Part shown: positions 25,928 through 34,352 of the stretch, in pieces
How the letters are laid out: every line of letters begins with the position of its first letter
How positions within the stretch are numbered: the stretch's first letter is position 1
Source of the DNA: Marivivens niveibacter
GTDB taxonomy: Bacteria; Pseudomonadota; Alphaproteobacteria; Rhodobacterales; Rhodobacteraceae
Direction: 5' to 3'
Assembly (NCBI RefSeq): GCF_002150005.2
Contig: NZ_MSPP01000005.1
Coordinates: 62,001 to 126,000, forward strand
Length of the DNA stretch: 64,000 bases
Program-made: the position numbers and the translations under genes
Notes under the pieces: model-generated
What the model was told of the DNA's origin: nothing
Seen by the model: only the letters and a program-made list of their open reading frames with translations
Databases searched by the model: none

Positions 25928-27363
25928 TATTTCAGCCCCGTATTGGCAATGCCGGTGGTGATATATTTCTGTAAGAACACAAAAACCAAAGTGGACGGCA
26001 CAAGGCTGACCATGGTCATGGCTAGGCGATAGTGTTCTTGGCTTAGGTGTTCGCCGCGGAATTCCAACAGGCACAATTGGATCGTATAGGCCTCTTTCGT
26101 GGTGGCAATAGCGACCAGAGGCAGGATCAAATCGTTCCAGCGCCAGATCACCGACAGGATCGCCAAGGCCGCAATCGCAGGCAGGGCAAGCGGCAGCACA
26201 ATTCGCCAGTACACTTTCCATTCGCTGGCGGCGTCCATGCGGGCGGCTTCGATCAATTCATCAGGGATCGACAGCATGTATTGGCGCAGCAAAAACACGC
26301 CCGTTGGCGTTGCGGCCCCCGGAATGATCACGCCCCAGATCGACCCCGATAGGCCCGTTGCATAGACCGCTTTAAACACGCCGACCAAAGTGATCGTGGG
26401 CGGCACCATTAGGGTCGCCAGAATGACCACGAAGAACGTCACCTGCCCGCGGAATTTGTATTTCGCCAACGCAAAAGCCGCCATCGAATTCACCAGCAGC
26501 GTCAGCACCGTCGCGATCACTGTCACCAGAACCGAGTTGGTGAAACAGGTCGCGAAATTCACATTCACGCCAAAGGCTTGGCCCGTGATCGGGTCGGTGA
26601 AATTTTCCCAGCTAGGATCGAAAATCCGCCGCATTGTGACGGATGCCGTGTCCAAACGGACGACTTCGTCGGTGCGGTTATCGACATATCGGGCGGGGGT
26701 GAAATCGCGGGTTGCTTTGAAATTCGAAATGCCGAATTCGGTTTCTACCCCCGTCACAGGATCGGGCGCCGTGACCAAAATTTGCAGTGACACGCGCGCT
26801 GGTTCATAGGGCGCAAGGTTCAGATACTCAGACAGCAATCGGACGTTTTCAGTATCTAAGCCAGCCAAAACAGCGTCTAAATCCACTTCGGATTTGGCCG
26901 ACGCAGACATCGATGGATAGCGCAGCAGCCAGTCGGGCAGACCCTTTTCAGAGATCAAATCGCGCACCATTTGCGGCACCTGATTTAGGTGCGACCGCAG
27001 CGCATACAGGTCACGCCCCGAATAGCCGTTTAGAAACGCGCCCACATCACGATCCGCCTTTTCATCATCGGTCAGGTCGTTCCAATGCAGCACCCATTGC
27101 GGCAGATCGGGGATAAAGAAAATCTGGTTCCCATCAGGAAACGCCACAGTCGCCCGCGCCACGTTTTCAAATGACGACGGCAGCAGCGACAGGTCCTGTT
27201 TTTCCAACTGCGACGACGATTTCAGCGAATTCAACGCCAGCCACGCCACAGGCAAAAGGATCAGCAAAACGCCAGACAGCAGATAGGCATAAGTCAGATA
27301 ATCCAGCCAATTGGCCCGCTGACCGCCCGCTTTGCGCGTTAGAAAAGTGGTGACTGCGTTCAT
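25927..27363 (-). CDS. smoH: SmoH-like ABC permease with a large periplasmic insertion
   Basis: MalG-type permease of 478 residues, while the family is usually near 280. After the first membrane segment (YAYLLSGVLLILLPVAWLAL) comes a hydrophilic stretch of about 200 residues (roughly 50-260) with no membrane segment. The remaining five segments follow and the EAA loop IEAARMDAASEWKVYWRIVL is normal. The insertion should lie in the periplasm, where it could form an extra domain facing the binding protein. The start at 27363 overlaps the stop of the other permease by ATGA. Confidence 0.85.
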   Translation of the reverse strand: MNAVTTFLTRKAGGQRANWLDYLTYAYLLSGVLLILLPVAWLALNSLKSSSQLEKQDLSLLPSSFENVARATVAFPDGNQIFFIPDLPQWVLHWNDLTDDEKADRDVGAFLNGYSGRDLYALRSHLNQVPQMVRDLISEKGLPDWLLRYPSMSASAKSEVDLDAVLAGLDTENVRLLSEYLNLAPYEPARVSLQILVTAPDPVTGVETEFGISNFKATRDFTPARYVDNRTDEVVRLDTASVTMRRIFDPSWENFTDPITGQAFGVNVNFATCFTNSVLVTVIATVLTLLVNSMAAFALAKYKFRGQVTFFVVILATLMVPPTITLVGVFKAVYATGLSGSIWGVIIPGAATPTGVFLLRQYMLSIPDELIEAARMDAASEWKVYWRIVLPLALPAIAALAILSVIWRWNDLILPLVAIATTKEAYTIQLCLLEFRGEHLSQEHYRLAMTMVSLVPSTLVFVFLQKYITTGIANTGLK

Positions 27364-28424
27364 TGTTTGCTCGATCTTGAAGATAGGTAAACCTGCATCA
27401 GCGACAGGAAAATCAGCACGATCGCGACCAACAAAGACGCCATCGCCGCGATGCCCAAACCGTTTGCCGTTGGCTGTCCGCGCAGGCCCGAGGTTTCGAA
27501 AATATAGGCAACTAGCGATGTCCAACGGACCGACATCGCGTATAGTTCCTCAAAGGCTTGGAACGCTTTGATCAGCGAAAGCACCGTGACGACCAGCAAT
27601 GTGGGGGCCAGCAGCGGGATGGTGATCCGCGTTAGCTGCCGCCATGCGGGCGTGCCGTCCATTTCGGCGGCCTCGTACACGTCGCGGGGAATGGCCTGTA
27701 GGCCCGCCAACAGGATCAACATGTAAAACCCCAGATGCGCCCAAGTGTAGACAAACACAGACCAGAACATCGTCCAGCTGGGGTCGGTCAGCCATTGAAT
27801 GGGTTCGTCAATCCAGCCCCACCCGATCAGCGTTTGCGACAAAACCCCCTGACGTTTCAGGATCAGCGACCACAAAAATCCGACGACCACGGGCGACAGC
27901 ATCACGGGATAGAAAAACACCGCGCGCCAAAACCCGCGCGCAACGATTTTGCGGTTTAGCGCCAGCGCAGACACCAACGCGATCACGATCATGATCGGCA
28001 CCTGAAACACGACAAAGGTCGCCGTGCTGTAGACAGCGGACAAGAATTTGTCGTCCTCTAGGTTGGGTGCGCCAGTATCGATCTGTGTTTCGGCCAGCAG
28101 ACGCCGCAAATTATCCAGCCCCGCCCAATCGCGATCGGAAAACAGGATAGATTGGCCTTCGGTCACCGAAAACCCAAGGTTGATGAACATCGGCGCAAAG
28201 GTAAAAGCACCGAAAATCAACATGTTAGGCAGCAAAAACAGATACGGCAGGCCAGTCGCGCCAGCCAAACGTTGAGTCAGTTCGATCGGCCAGCCAACAA
28301 CGCTGACGAACCGATCCCAGATGGGGCCAGTCGGGCGCAAAAACGCCCAACCGGTTATCAAATAGACCAGCAGATATAGCGGCCAAGGGGCACCCGCAAA
28401 TGCGGCGTGGAGCGCCTCAGTCAT
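27360..28424 (-). CDS. smoG: SmoG-like ABC permease (MalF type)
   Basis: A 354-residue permease. It has two N-terminal hydrophobic segments more than the simplest UgpA type (PLYLLVYLITGWAFLRP, then YLFLLPNMLIFGAFTFAPMF), a periplasmic loop, and the EAA loop YEAAEMDGTPAWRQLTRI with PLLAP. It follows the binding-protein gene by 18 bp and overlaps the second permease gene by 4 bp. Confidence 0.87.
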   Translation of the reverse strand: MTEALHAAFAGAPWPLYLLVYLITGWAFLRPTGPIWDRFVSVVGWPIELTQRLAGATGLPYLFLLPNMLIFGAFTFAPMFINLGFSVTEGQSILFSDRDWAGLDNLRRLLAETQIDTGAPNLEDDKFLSAVYSTATFVVFQVPIMIVIALVSALALNRKIVARGFWRAVFFYPVMLSPVVVGFLWSLILKRQGVLSQTLIGWGWIDEPIQWLTDPSWTMFWSVFVYTWAHLGFYMLILLAGLQAIPRDVYEAAEMDGTPAWRQLTRITIPLLAPTLLVVTVLSLIKAFQAFEELYAMSVRWTSLVAYIFETSGLRGQPTANGLGIAAMASLLVAIVLIFLSLMQVYLSSRSSKQ

Positions 28425-28442
28425 ACGAATGCCTCCTGACGC

Positions 28443-29702
28443 TTATTCTGCGATTTTTGCCGCGACGTCTGCGTCGATGGCGGCCAATGCGTCGTCCAGC
28501 GACATCTCACCTGTGATCGCTTTGGTGATGTAATCGGGGATCACACCATAGATCACAAAGTTTTTCGAATAGCCTTGGAACGTGTAGGCCTGCGGCGTGG
28601 TTTTCGCCGCGACGCCAGCATTCGCCGCAAAGACCGACAGCGCAGCCGCAACCGCAGGGGACGCATCGGCGTAATCAATGCCAGATTCTTGCAGGCCCTG
28701 ATGCGCGGTGATGTTTTTGGTCTGCGCGGCAAAGGACGCTGCGTTTTCTTGGCGGGCTAGGAAATCGATGAACATGGCCGAGGCCTCAGGGGCGTCGGTG
28801 GATTCAAACGCGACCACAGCCGCGCCGCCTGGCATTGCGCCGCAACCGCCGTCGCCGCAGGGGGCTGGAACGGCTTTCCAATCGAAATCGGTGATGTTGT
28901 CAGCATAGCTGTTGATCATCCACGACCCCGACATGTGCATCGCCACATCGCCCGACTGGAACAATGGGGCTGCGTTGCGATATTGCGTGCCTTCGCCTGC
29001 GGGCCAACCTTCGGCGGGCATTAGGCCGCTTTCGTGCCAACCAACGAATACCTTGGCGTATTCACGGAAACCGTCATCAACCAAGATCGGGTTGCCAGCA
29101 TCGTCAAAGAATTTCGCGCCATAGGAAAACGCAGGTCCCGCCCAACGGTGCGCGGTTCGGTCCATCGCCAGACCTGCGGTGATGCCTGTGTTTTCTTTGA
29201 CCTCCATCAGGGCAGCGGCCCAATCATCCCACGTCGCGCCTTCGCCCGGCATGTCAACGCCCGCATCATCAAACAGCGACACGTTCACGAATGGACCAGT
29301 GACGGTCAACTGCGTCATCCAGCCGTAAATGCCCTGATCATCGCCGCCCGGGGCACGGAACCACGGCAGGGTCGCGCCATATGCCGTTTCCCACGCAGCC
29401 ACGTCCACATAAGGCGTCAGATCCAGATAATATTGGTTCAAACCGCCAAGGTTCGTCACACGCGCCACATCAGGCGCCGCATCCGTTTGCAGTTGGTTTT
29501 CCAGCTGGTCGCGGATCACGTCGTAGCCCACGGTCTCTAGATTAACGGTGTGGCCCGTTTCCGCGGTAAAGGCAGGCAGCAAACCCGCGAGCACATCGCA
29601 TTCGGTCGCATCCTGATAGCAAAGAAAGTCGATTTCATCCGCATTGGCCGCACCAGCCACCAACGTCAACGAAACGGCGGTCGTCATCGTAAATTTGTTC
29701 AT
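28443..29702 (-). CDS. smoF: SmoF-like sugar-binding protein
   Basis: A 419-residue family-1 solute-binding protein with a signal peptide (MNKFTMTTAVSLTLVAGAANA) and mature start DEIDFLCYQDATECDVL. It lies 87 bp after the flavin reductase gene and heads the importer genes. In Agrobacterium the SmoF protein of an identical gene set binds sulfoquinovosyl glycerol. Here that ligand is inferred from context alone. The ATG at 29702 is chosen for its GGGAGGAAAC ribosome site and signal peptide; 11 codons upstream are excluded. Confidence 0.85.
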   Translation of the reverse strand: MNKFTMTTAVSLTLVAGAANADEIDFLCYQDATECDVLAGLLPAFTAETGHTVNLETVGYDVIRDQLENQLQTDAAPDVARVTNLGGLNQYYLDLTPYVDVAAWETAYGATLPWFRAPGGDDQGIYGWMTQLTVTGPFVNVSLFDDAGVDMPGEGATWDDWAAALMEVKENTGITAGLAMDRTAHRWAGPAFSYGAKFFDDAGNPILVDDGFREYAKVFVGWHESGLMPAEGWPAGEGTQYRNAAPLFQSGDVAMHMSGSWMINSYADNITDFDWKAVPAPCGDGGCGAMPGGAAVVAFESTDAPEASAMFIDFLARQENAASFAAQTKNITAHQGLQESGIDYADASPAVAAALSVFAANAGVAAKTTPQAYTFQGYSKNFVIYGVIPDYITKAITGEMSLDDALAAIDADVAAKIAE

Positions 29703-29789
29703 TGTTTCCTCCCGTTTTTTGGTGGTTCGGGCCATCGCCAGCCCGCCCCGATTTTTGATTGGATACGCGTCCCCCCCTCCTCTGGGGTT

Positions 29790-30302
29790 TTAGTGCGATA
29801 TCCTTGTCATCTTGCCTTGGTAGAACGCCAAAGGATCGCCGTCGTCGCGCACGGACGCACGCAAAACGTGGCCAATGATGATGTCGTGATCGCCCCCATC
29901 GTGGACCGCGTGGCGCGCACATTCAAACCGCGCAAGGCACCCATCGAGCAGCGGCACACCGTGTTCGTTCTCGGTGAAATCGACCCGATTTAGCGCGTCC
30001 ATTTCTTTGGCCACGGACCAGCATAGATCCTTTTGATCGGACGACAGGACGTGAATGGCGAAATGGTCTGCGCCCACGAAATAGGGAAACCTGCGCGATG
30101 TTTTTTGCGGCGACCACAATACCAGCGGCGGGTCCAATGACACCGAACTGAAACTATTCGCCGTGATCGCAACCGGCCCCGCGTCCGACCCAGCCGTGAC
30201 AATGGTGACGCCAGTTGCGAATTGCCCAAACGCGTCGCGCAGGCTGCGGTGGTTGGTCGTATCAGGCACAAAGCTGTGCATGGGTTCGGCTAACCGCAAC
30301 AT
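29790..30302 (-). CDS. smoA: SmoA-like flavin reductase
   Basis: A flavin-reductase-domain protein of 170 residues (FMN-binding split barrel) with the signature RDAFGQFATGVTIVTA, SFSSVSLDPPLVLWSP and FAIHVLSSDQ. It supplies reduced FMN to the two-component monooxygenase encoded two genes upstream. It starts 1 bp after the aldo/keto reductase stop, so the order is monooxygenase, reductase of the sugar product, flavin reductase, then importer, all in one direction. Confidence 0.88.
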   Translation of the reverse strand: MLRLAEPMHSFVPDTTNHRSLRDAFGQFATGVTIVTAGSDAGPVAITANSFSSVSLDPPLVLWSPQKTSRRFPYFVGADHFAIHVLSSDQKDLCWSVAKEMDALNRVDFTENEHGVPLLDGCLARFECARHAVHDGGDHDIIIGHVLRASVRDDGDPLAFYQGKMTRISH

Positions 30303-30303
30303 C

Positions 30304-31197
30304 CTATGGCACCTCTTGGCCTAGGGCGGATTCATACAAGGCGAACCACGTTGGCCGATCCAATTCGACCTTGAGCGCATCCGAAATCGTCGCGATCCGC
30401 GACAAAGTATTCGTGCCCAGCACAGGCAGGATATTCGCAGGGTGGCGCAGCAAAAACGCAACCGCAACGGCAGCGCGGTCTACGCCGAACTCTGCGGCGA
30501 TATCGTCCAGCCGTTCGGCCAACTGCCCTTGCCCCGTCATCAACGCGCCACCACCAAGCGGCGACCACGCCATGATCGGCTGTCCGTGCTGCTGATGGAA
30601 CGCGATATCGCCATTAGTGAACGGCGCGATCGCGGACAATGAAACCTCGATCTGGTTTGTGACCAATGGCGTTTTCATAGCCGATTGCAGCAGGTTCCAA
30701 TCCCAAGGGCGGAAATTGGACACGCCGACCGCGCGGACCTTGCCGCTGGCGACGATGTCGTCCAACGCTTGGCCCGTTTCATTGTGATCCATCAACGGAT
30801 CAGGGCGGTGGATCAGCAGCAGGTCGATATGATCGATATTCATCGCCTGTAGCGACAGATCGACGGATTTCAGGATGTGGTCGCGCGATGTGTCGTAATA
30901 TTTGACGGGCGCATCGGCGTACCGCCCAACGGGCGCGACGATGTCGCATTTGGTCACGATTTCGATCTTATCCCGCAGCGACGGGTTCGCGGATAGGGCG
31001 GCCCCCAGCACATCCTCGGCGGTGTAGCCGCCATAAATGTCGGCTTGGTCAAAGGTTGTGATGCCTTGATCCAAACAGGCGTTAATCTTTGCCTCGACAT
31101 GGGCGGGGCTGGTATTTTGGTCGTCGGCCAGCCGCCACATCCCGTAAATCAGGCGGCTAAAGGTCAGATCGGGGGCGATAGATACGCGCGGCATCAT
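30304..31197 (-). CDS. smoB: SmoB-like aldo/keto reductase (6-oxo-glucose reductase)
   Basis: AKR-fold NAD(P)H oxidoreductase, 297 residues, close to the YdhF branch. The catalytic tetrad is visible: Asp50 and Tyr55 in FDQADIYGG, Lys83 in VTKCD and His130 in LLLIHRPD. In sulfo-SMO pathways SmoB reduces the 6-oxo-glucose left by sulfite release to glucose. The first ATG overlaps the monooxygenase stop (TAATG at 31195-31199), which fixes the start and implies coupling. A longer upstream frame is antisense-like and excluded. Confidence 0.85.
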   Translation of the reverse strand: MMPRVSIAPDLTFSRLIYGMWRLADDQNTSPAHVEAKINACLDQGITTFDQADIYGGYTAEDVLGAALSANPSLRDKIEIVTKCDIVAPVGRYADAPVKYYDTSRDHILKSVDLSLQAMNIDHIDLLLIHRPDPLMDHNETGQALDDIVASGKVRAVGVSNFRPWDWNLLQSAMKTPLVTNQIEVSLSAIAPFTNGDIAFHQQHGQPIMAWSPLGGGALMTGQGQLAERLDDIAAEFGVDRAAVAVAFLLRHPANILPVLGTNTLSRIATISDALKVELDRPTWFALYESALGQEVP

Positions 31198-32351
31198 TAG
31201 CGGCGTTCTCCAATTCCTAGTGGTGTTTGCGGTGTCGAAGGTGGCACGCGGCCATAGGCATGCGGCAAAGAACAGGTTTTCATTTGCGGCAATACGCGGC
31301 TGCCAAAGTGTTCGGCCTCGTCCAGATGTGGATACCCAGACAGGATAAAGGCCCGTATCCCCATTTTTTTGTATTCTTCCAGCTTTGACAACACCTGATC
31401 CGTCGAACCGACAATCGCCGCGCCGCAACCCGAACGCGCGCGGCCAACGCCCGTCCATAGGTTCGGTTCAATATACCCATGATCATCGGCAATTTCGCGG
31501 TTTTTGGCCTGATGGCTAACGCCCAGCGATTTGGCGTCTTGGGCGCGATTGCGGATCGCGTCGCCCTGCCCGTCATCCAGTTTAGACACGATATATTCGG
31601 CGTATTCTTTGGCCTCGGCTTCGGTATCGCGGACGATGACATGCACGCGCAGGCCGTAATCCAACGTGCGGCCATATCGTTCGGCCACTGCGTTGACGGC
31701 CTTCATACGGCCAGCCAGTTCATCGATCTTTTCGGGCCACATCAGATAGACGTCGCAATGTTGGCCGCACAGTTCCAGCGCATCAGGCGAATAGCCGCCA
31801 AAATACAGCAGCGGACCACCCGTTTGATACGGGCGCACGGGGTCCGTCGTTAGGCCGCTGAAATTATAGACCGACCCCGCGTGATTGATTTCATCGCTGG
31901 TCCAGGCCTGTTTCAGGATCTCCACGACTTCGCGCGACCGTTGGTAACGATAGCTGCTATCGGCGACTTCGCCCGGAAAATCGGAAGAGATGATGTTAAC
32001 CGTCAGCCGTCCTTGCAGCATGTGATCCAGCGTCGCGATGGTGCGGGCCAGCATGATGGGCTGCATTTCACCGCAGCGCACCGCGGCCAGCATATTGATC
32101 CGATCCGTGATCGGCGCACAGCCCGCAACAAAGCTAAGCGTATCCTGCCCTACCTGATAGGACGACGGACACAAAATGTTGCGAAACCCCTGCGCCTCGG
32201 CGGTTTTGACGATCTGGGAACAGTGATCCCACGATGACCGCAGCGACCCGTCAGGCACGCCCAGAAATTGGTAGTCGTCTGAACACAACGCGGCGAACCA
32301 CGATACTTCGACTGCGTCCAGATCGTGGGATGTGACGGGAACGACACCCAT
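31197..32351 (-). CDS. smoC: SmoC-like sulfoquinovose monooxygenase (LLM family)
   Basis: FMNH2-dependent luciferase-like monooxygenase of the SsuD alkanesulfonate branch, 384 residues. It cleaves the C-S bond of sulfoquinovose with O2, giving 6-oxo-glucose and sulfite. The sulfonate-site Arg-x-His pair is in GLRVHVIVRD (about 235/237, as Arg226/His228 in E. coli SsuD), and the mobile-loop Arg and FILSGYPHLDEA Tyr are kept. AGGAGG lies 8 bases before the ATG at 32351, so this start is preferred to the TTG two codons earlier. It is the first gene of the leftward operon, divergent from the GntR gene. Without the neighbours it could be a general alkanesulfonate monooxygenase. Confidence 0.85.
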   Translation of the reverse strand: MGVVPVTSHDLDAVEVSWFAALCSDDYQFLGVPDGSLRSSWDHCSQIVKTAEAQGFRNILCPSSYQVGQDTLSFVAGCAPITDRINMLAAVRCGEMQPIMLARTIATLDHMLQGRLTVNIISSDFPGEVADSSYRYQRSREVVEILKQAWTSDEINHAGSVYNFSGLTTDPVRPYQTGGPLLYFGGYSPDALELCGQHCDVYLMWPEKIDELAGRMKAVNAVAERYGRTLDYGLRVHVIVRDTEAEAKEYAEYIVSKLDDGQGDAIRNRAQDAKSLGVSHQAKNREIADDHGYIEPNLWTGVGRARSGCGAAIVGSTDQVLSKLEEYKKMGIRAFILSGYPHLDEAEHFGSRVLPQMKTCSLPHAYGRVPPSTPQTPLGIGERR

Positions 32352-32434
32352 GACCAACTCCTCCTACTTTGGCGTTTGTGCGTCGCGGCTGCTCCTCAGA
32401 AACCGCTTGACTTTCGACAGCGTAACCCGTGTCT

Positions 32435-32448
32435 TTGATCTGGATCAA
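32435..32448. promoter_or_regulatory. Dyad in the smoC-smoD divergent promoter region
   Basis: TTGATC-TG-GATCAA is a perfect 6+2+6 palindrome in the 124-bp space between the monooxygenase gene and the divergent GntR gene. A second ATCAAT follows 7 bases later. The placement suits an operator for the GntR/UTRA regulator controlling both directions. Confidence 0.5.
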
Positions 32449-32475
32449 TAGTGTATCAATTTTTTCTGGACCCGC

Positions 32476-33198
32476 ATGACACAGCCCATTTATGAAAAAA
32501 GCGCGGCGACCACAGCGCTACCGATTTATGTCCAAATCAGCGAAGTCCTGATCCGCGAAATCGCGTCTGGCCAGCTGATCGACGGCACGCGCCTGCCTCC
32601 AGAAAGAGAGCTGGCAAAACAGCATTTCACCACCGTTCGAACTTTGCGCAAGGCATTGGATATATTAGAAGAAAAAGGCCTGATCGAACGCATCCACGGG
32701 TCTGGAAACTATGTGCGGTCAGGCGCGGCCGTTGACAGTATTTATTCGATGTTCCGTCTAGAACTGCGTTCTGGTGGCGGGCTGCCCACAGCGAAAATCA
32801 TCAGCGTCGATGACATGACCAAAACCGCCGACCTGCCCCCCTTTGGCACATCAGACACGGCGACCCGCGTGCGGCGTATAAGGTATCTCAATCGTGTTCC
32901 CATCGCGCTAGAGGAAATCTGGCTAGACGGTTCCGCCGGCAAAATTGACCCTGCAAAGCTGTCCGATTCGCTGTACCGCTATTACAAAATGCAGCTGGGT
33001 TTCTGGATTTCCCGCGCCGAAGATTACGTAGGCGTCGGCACCGTTCCCGACTGGGCGCCGCTGGACTTCCCCCTGCCCGCCGAAACCCACACAGGATTTA
33101 TCGAAAGGTTCAGCCATTCCGACCAGATCGGAACGGTCGAATTTTCCCGCACTTGGTTTGACCACACAACGGCGCGCTACGTGCAGCGCCTAAAATAG
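32476..33198 (+). CDS. smoD: GntR-family regulator with UTRA domain (SmoD-like)
   Basis: HutC-subfamily repressor, 240 residues. The N-terminal wHTH (LPIYVQISEVLIREIASGQL, then GTRLPPERELAKQHFTTVRT and LIERIHGSGNYV) is followed by a UTRA ligand domain (residues ~90-238, with RVRRIRYLNRVPIALEEIW). HutC-type regulators usually sense the pathway substrate or an intermediate; sulfoquinovose is likely here. It is divergent from the monooxygenase operon and shares a transcript with the following Gfo/Idh gene, 9 bp apart. The ribosome site before its ATG is weak. Confidence 0.87.
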   Translation: MTQPIYEKSAATTALPIYVQISEVLIREIASGQLIDGTRLPPERELAKQHFTTVRTLRKALDILEEKGLIERIHGSGNYVRSGAAVDSIYSMFRLELRSGGGLPTAKIISVDDMTKTADLPPFGTSDTATRVRRIRYLNRVPIALEEIWLDGSAGKIDPAKLSDSLYRYYKMQLGFWISRAEDYVGVGTVPDWAPLDFPLPAETHTGFIERFSHSDQIGTVEFSRTWFDHTTARYVQRLK

Positions 33199-33207
33199 GG
33201 AGGCAAC

Positions 33208-34314
33208 ATGTCAAACATCACCCACTACGGCATCATCGGCTGCGGCATGATGGGGCAGGAACACCTGCGTAACATCGCGTTGTTGCCCGACACGCAAGTA
33301 TCAGTCATTTTCGAACCCGACGCCGATATGCAGGCAACGGCCGCGAACTTCGCCCCCGATGCGACGTTCGTGGACAGCATCAGCGCGCTACTGGATCATC
33401 CCGAATTAGACTGCATCCTAATCGCCAGCCCCAATTTTCGACACGTCGAACAACTGCAAGAAATCGCCGCCAAACGGCCCGTGCCGATATTGGTGGAAAA
33501 GCCGCTGTTCACCGATCCCGCGCAGCTGCCCGCGCTGAATACGTTCATCGAAACCTACCCCGCGCCTGTTTGGGTCGCGATGGAGTACCGATACATGCCC
33601 CCCGTCGCCGCGATGGTGGATTGCGCGCAGGACTCCACGGGCGGGATTAAAATGCTAACCATCCGCGAACACCGTTTTCCGTTTTTGAAAAAGGTTGGTG
33701 ATTGGAACAGATTCAACCGCTACACGGGCGGCACATTTGTCGAAAAATGCTGCCATTTCTTTGACCTCATGCGCCTCACATTGGGGGCAGAGCCACTGCG
33801 CGTAATGGCATCAGGCGGTCAGGACGCCAACCATTTGGATGAAACCTATGACGGCGAAACGCCCGATATTTTGGACAACGGCTATGTCATCGTGGATTTC
33901 GACAACGGCACCCGCGCTATGCTGGAGCTATGCATGTTCGCCGAAGGCGCGCGGTACCAAGAGGAAATCTCGGCCGTCGGCCCAAAAGGCAAAGTCGAAG
34001 CGTTAGTGCCAGGCCCCGGCCGTTTCTGGCCCGACCATCTGGGCGACGCCCCGATCCCGCAGCTAATCGTCAGCCCGCGCGCGCCCAAAGGCCCCGAGCT
34101 ACGCGAAATCCCTGTGGACCCGACCCTGTTAGAGGCAGGCGATCACAACGGATCGACATTCTATCAACATCAAAAGTTTCTGGAATTAGTACGCGGACAA
34201 CGATCCGCACCCGAGGTGTCGATCCACGACGGTATAATGGCCGTCCTAATGGGGATGGCAGCGCAGCGTTCGATTGCCGAAAACCGCGCCGTCGCTATGT
34301 CGGAACTGATGTGA
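33208..34314 (+). CDS. Gfo/Idh/MocA-fold protein, candidate NAD-dependent sulfoquinovosidase (GH188 type)
   Basis: A 368-residue protein with an N-terminal NAD-binding Rossmann domain (GIIGCGMMG, residues 8-16), the EKP motif at 97-99 and a C-terminal alpha/beta domain. Its active-site segment reads GGTFVEKCCHFFDLMRL (Lys180, His183 and Asp186 are candidates). Members of this fold include sugar dehydrogenases and NAD-using glycosidases of GH4-like mechanism (GH109, GH179, GH188). GH188 enzymes hydrolyse sulfoquinovosides. No GH31 sulfoquinovosidase exists in this gene set, so a glycosidase role would fill the gap. A simple sugar dehydrogenase is the alternative. GGGAGG precedes the ATG. Confidence 0.75.
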   Translation: MSNITHYGIIGCGMMGQEHLRNIALLPDTQVSVIFEPDADMQATAANFAPDATFVDSISALLDHPELDCILIASPNFRHVEQLQEIAAKRPVPILVEKPLFTDPAQLPALNTFIETYPAPVWVAMEYRYMPPVAAMVDCAQDSTGGIKMLTIREHRFPFLKKVGDWNRFNRYTGGTFVEKCCHFFDLMRLTLGAEPLRVMASGGQDANHLDETYDGETPDILDNGYVIVDFDNGTRAMLELCMFAEGARYQEEISAVGPKGKVEALVPGPGRFWPDHLGDAPIPQLIVSPRAPKGPELREIPVDPTLLEAGDHNGSTFYQHQKFLELVRGQRSAPEVSIHDGIMAVLMGMAAQRSIAENRAVAMSELM

Positions 34315-34352
34315 ATTTGGGTGGTGGCCGTCACAATCGCGGCCACCTATCA

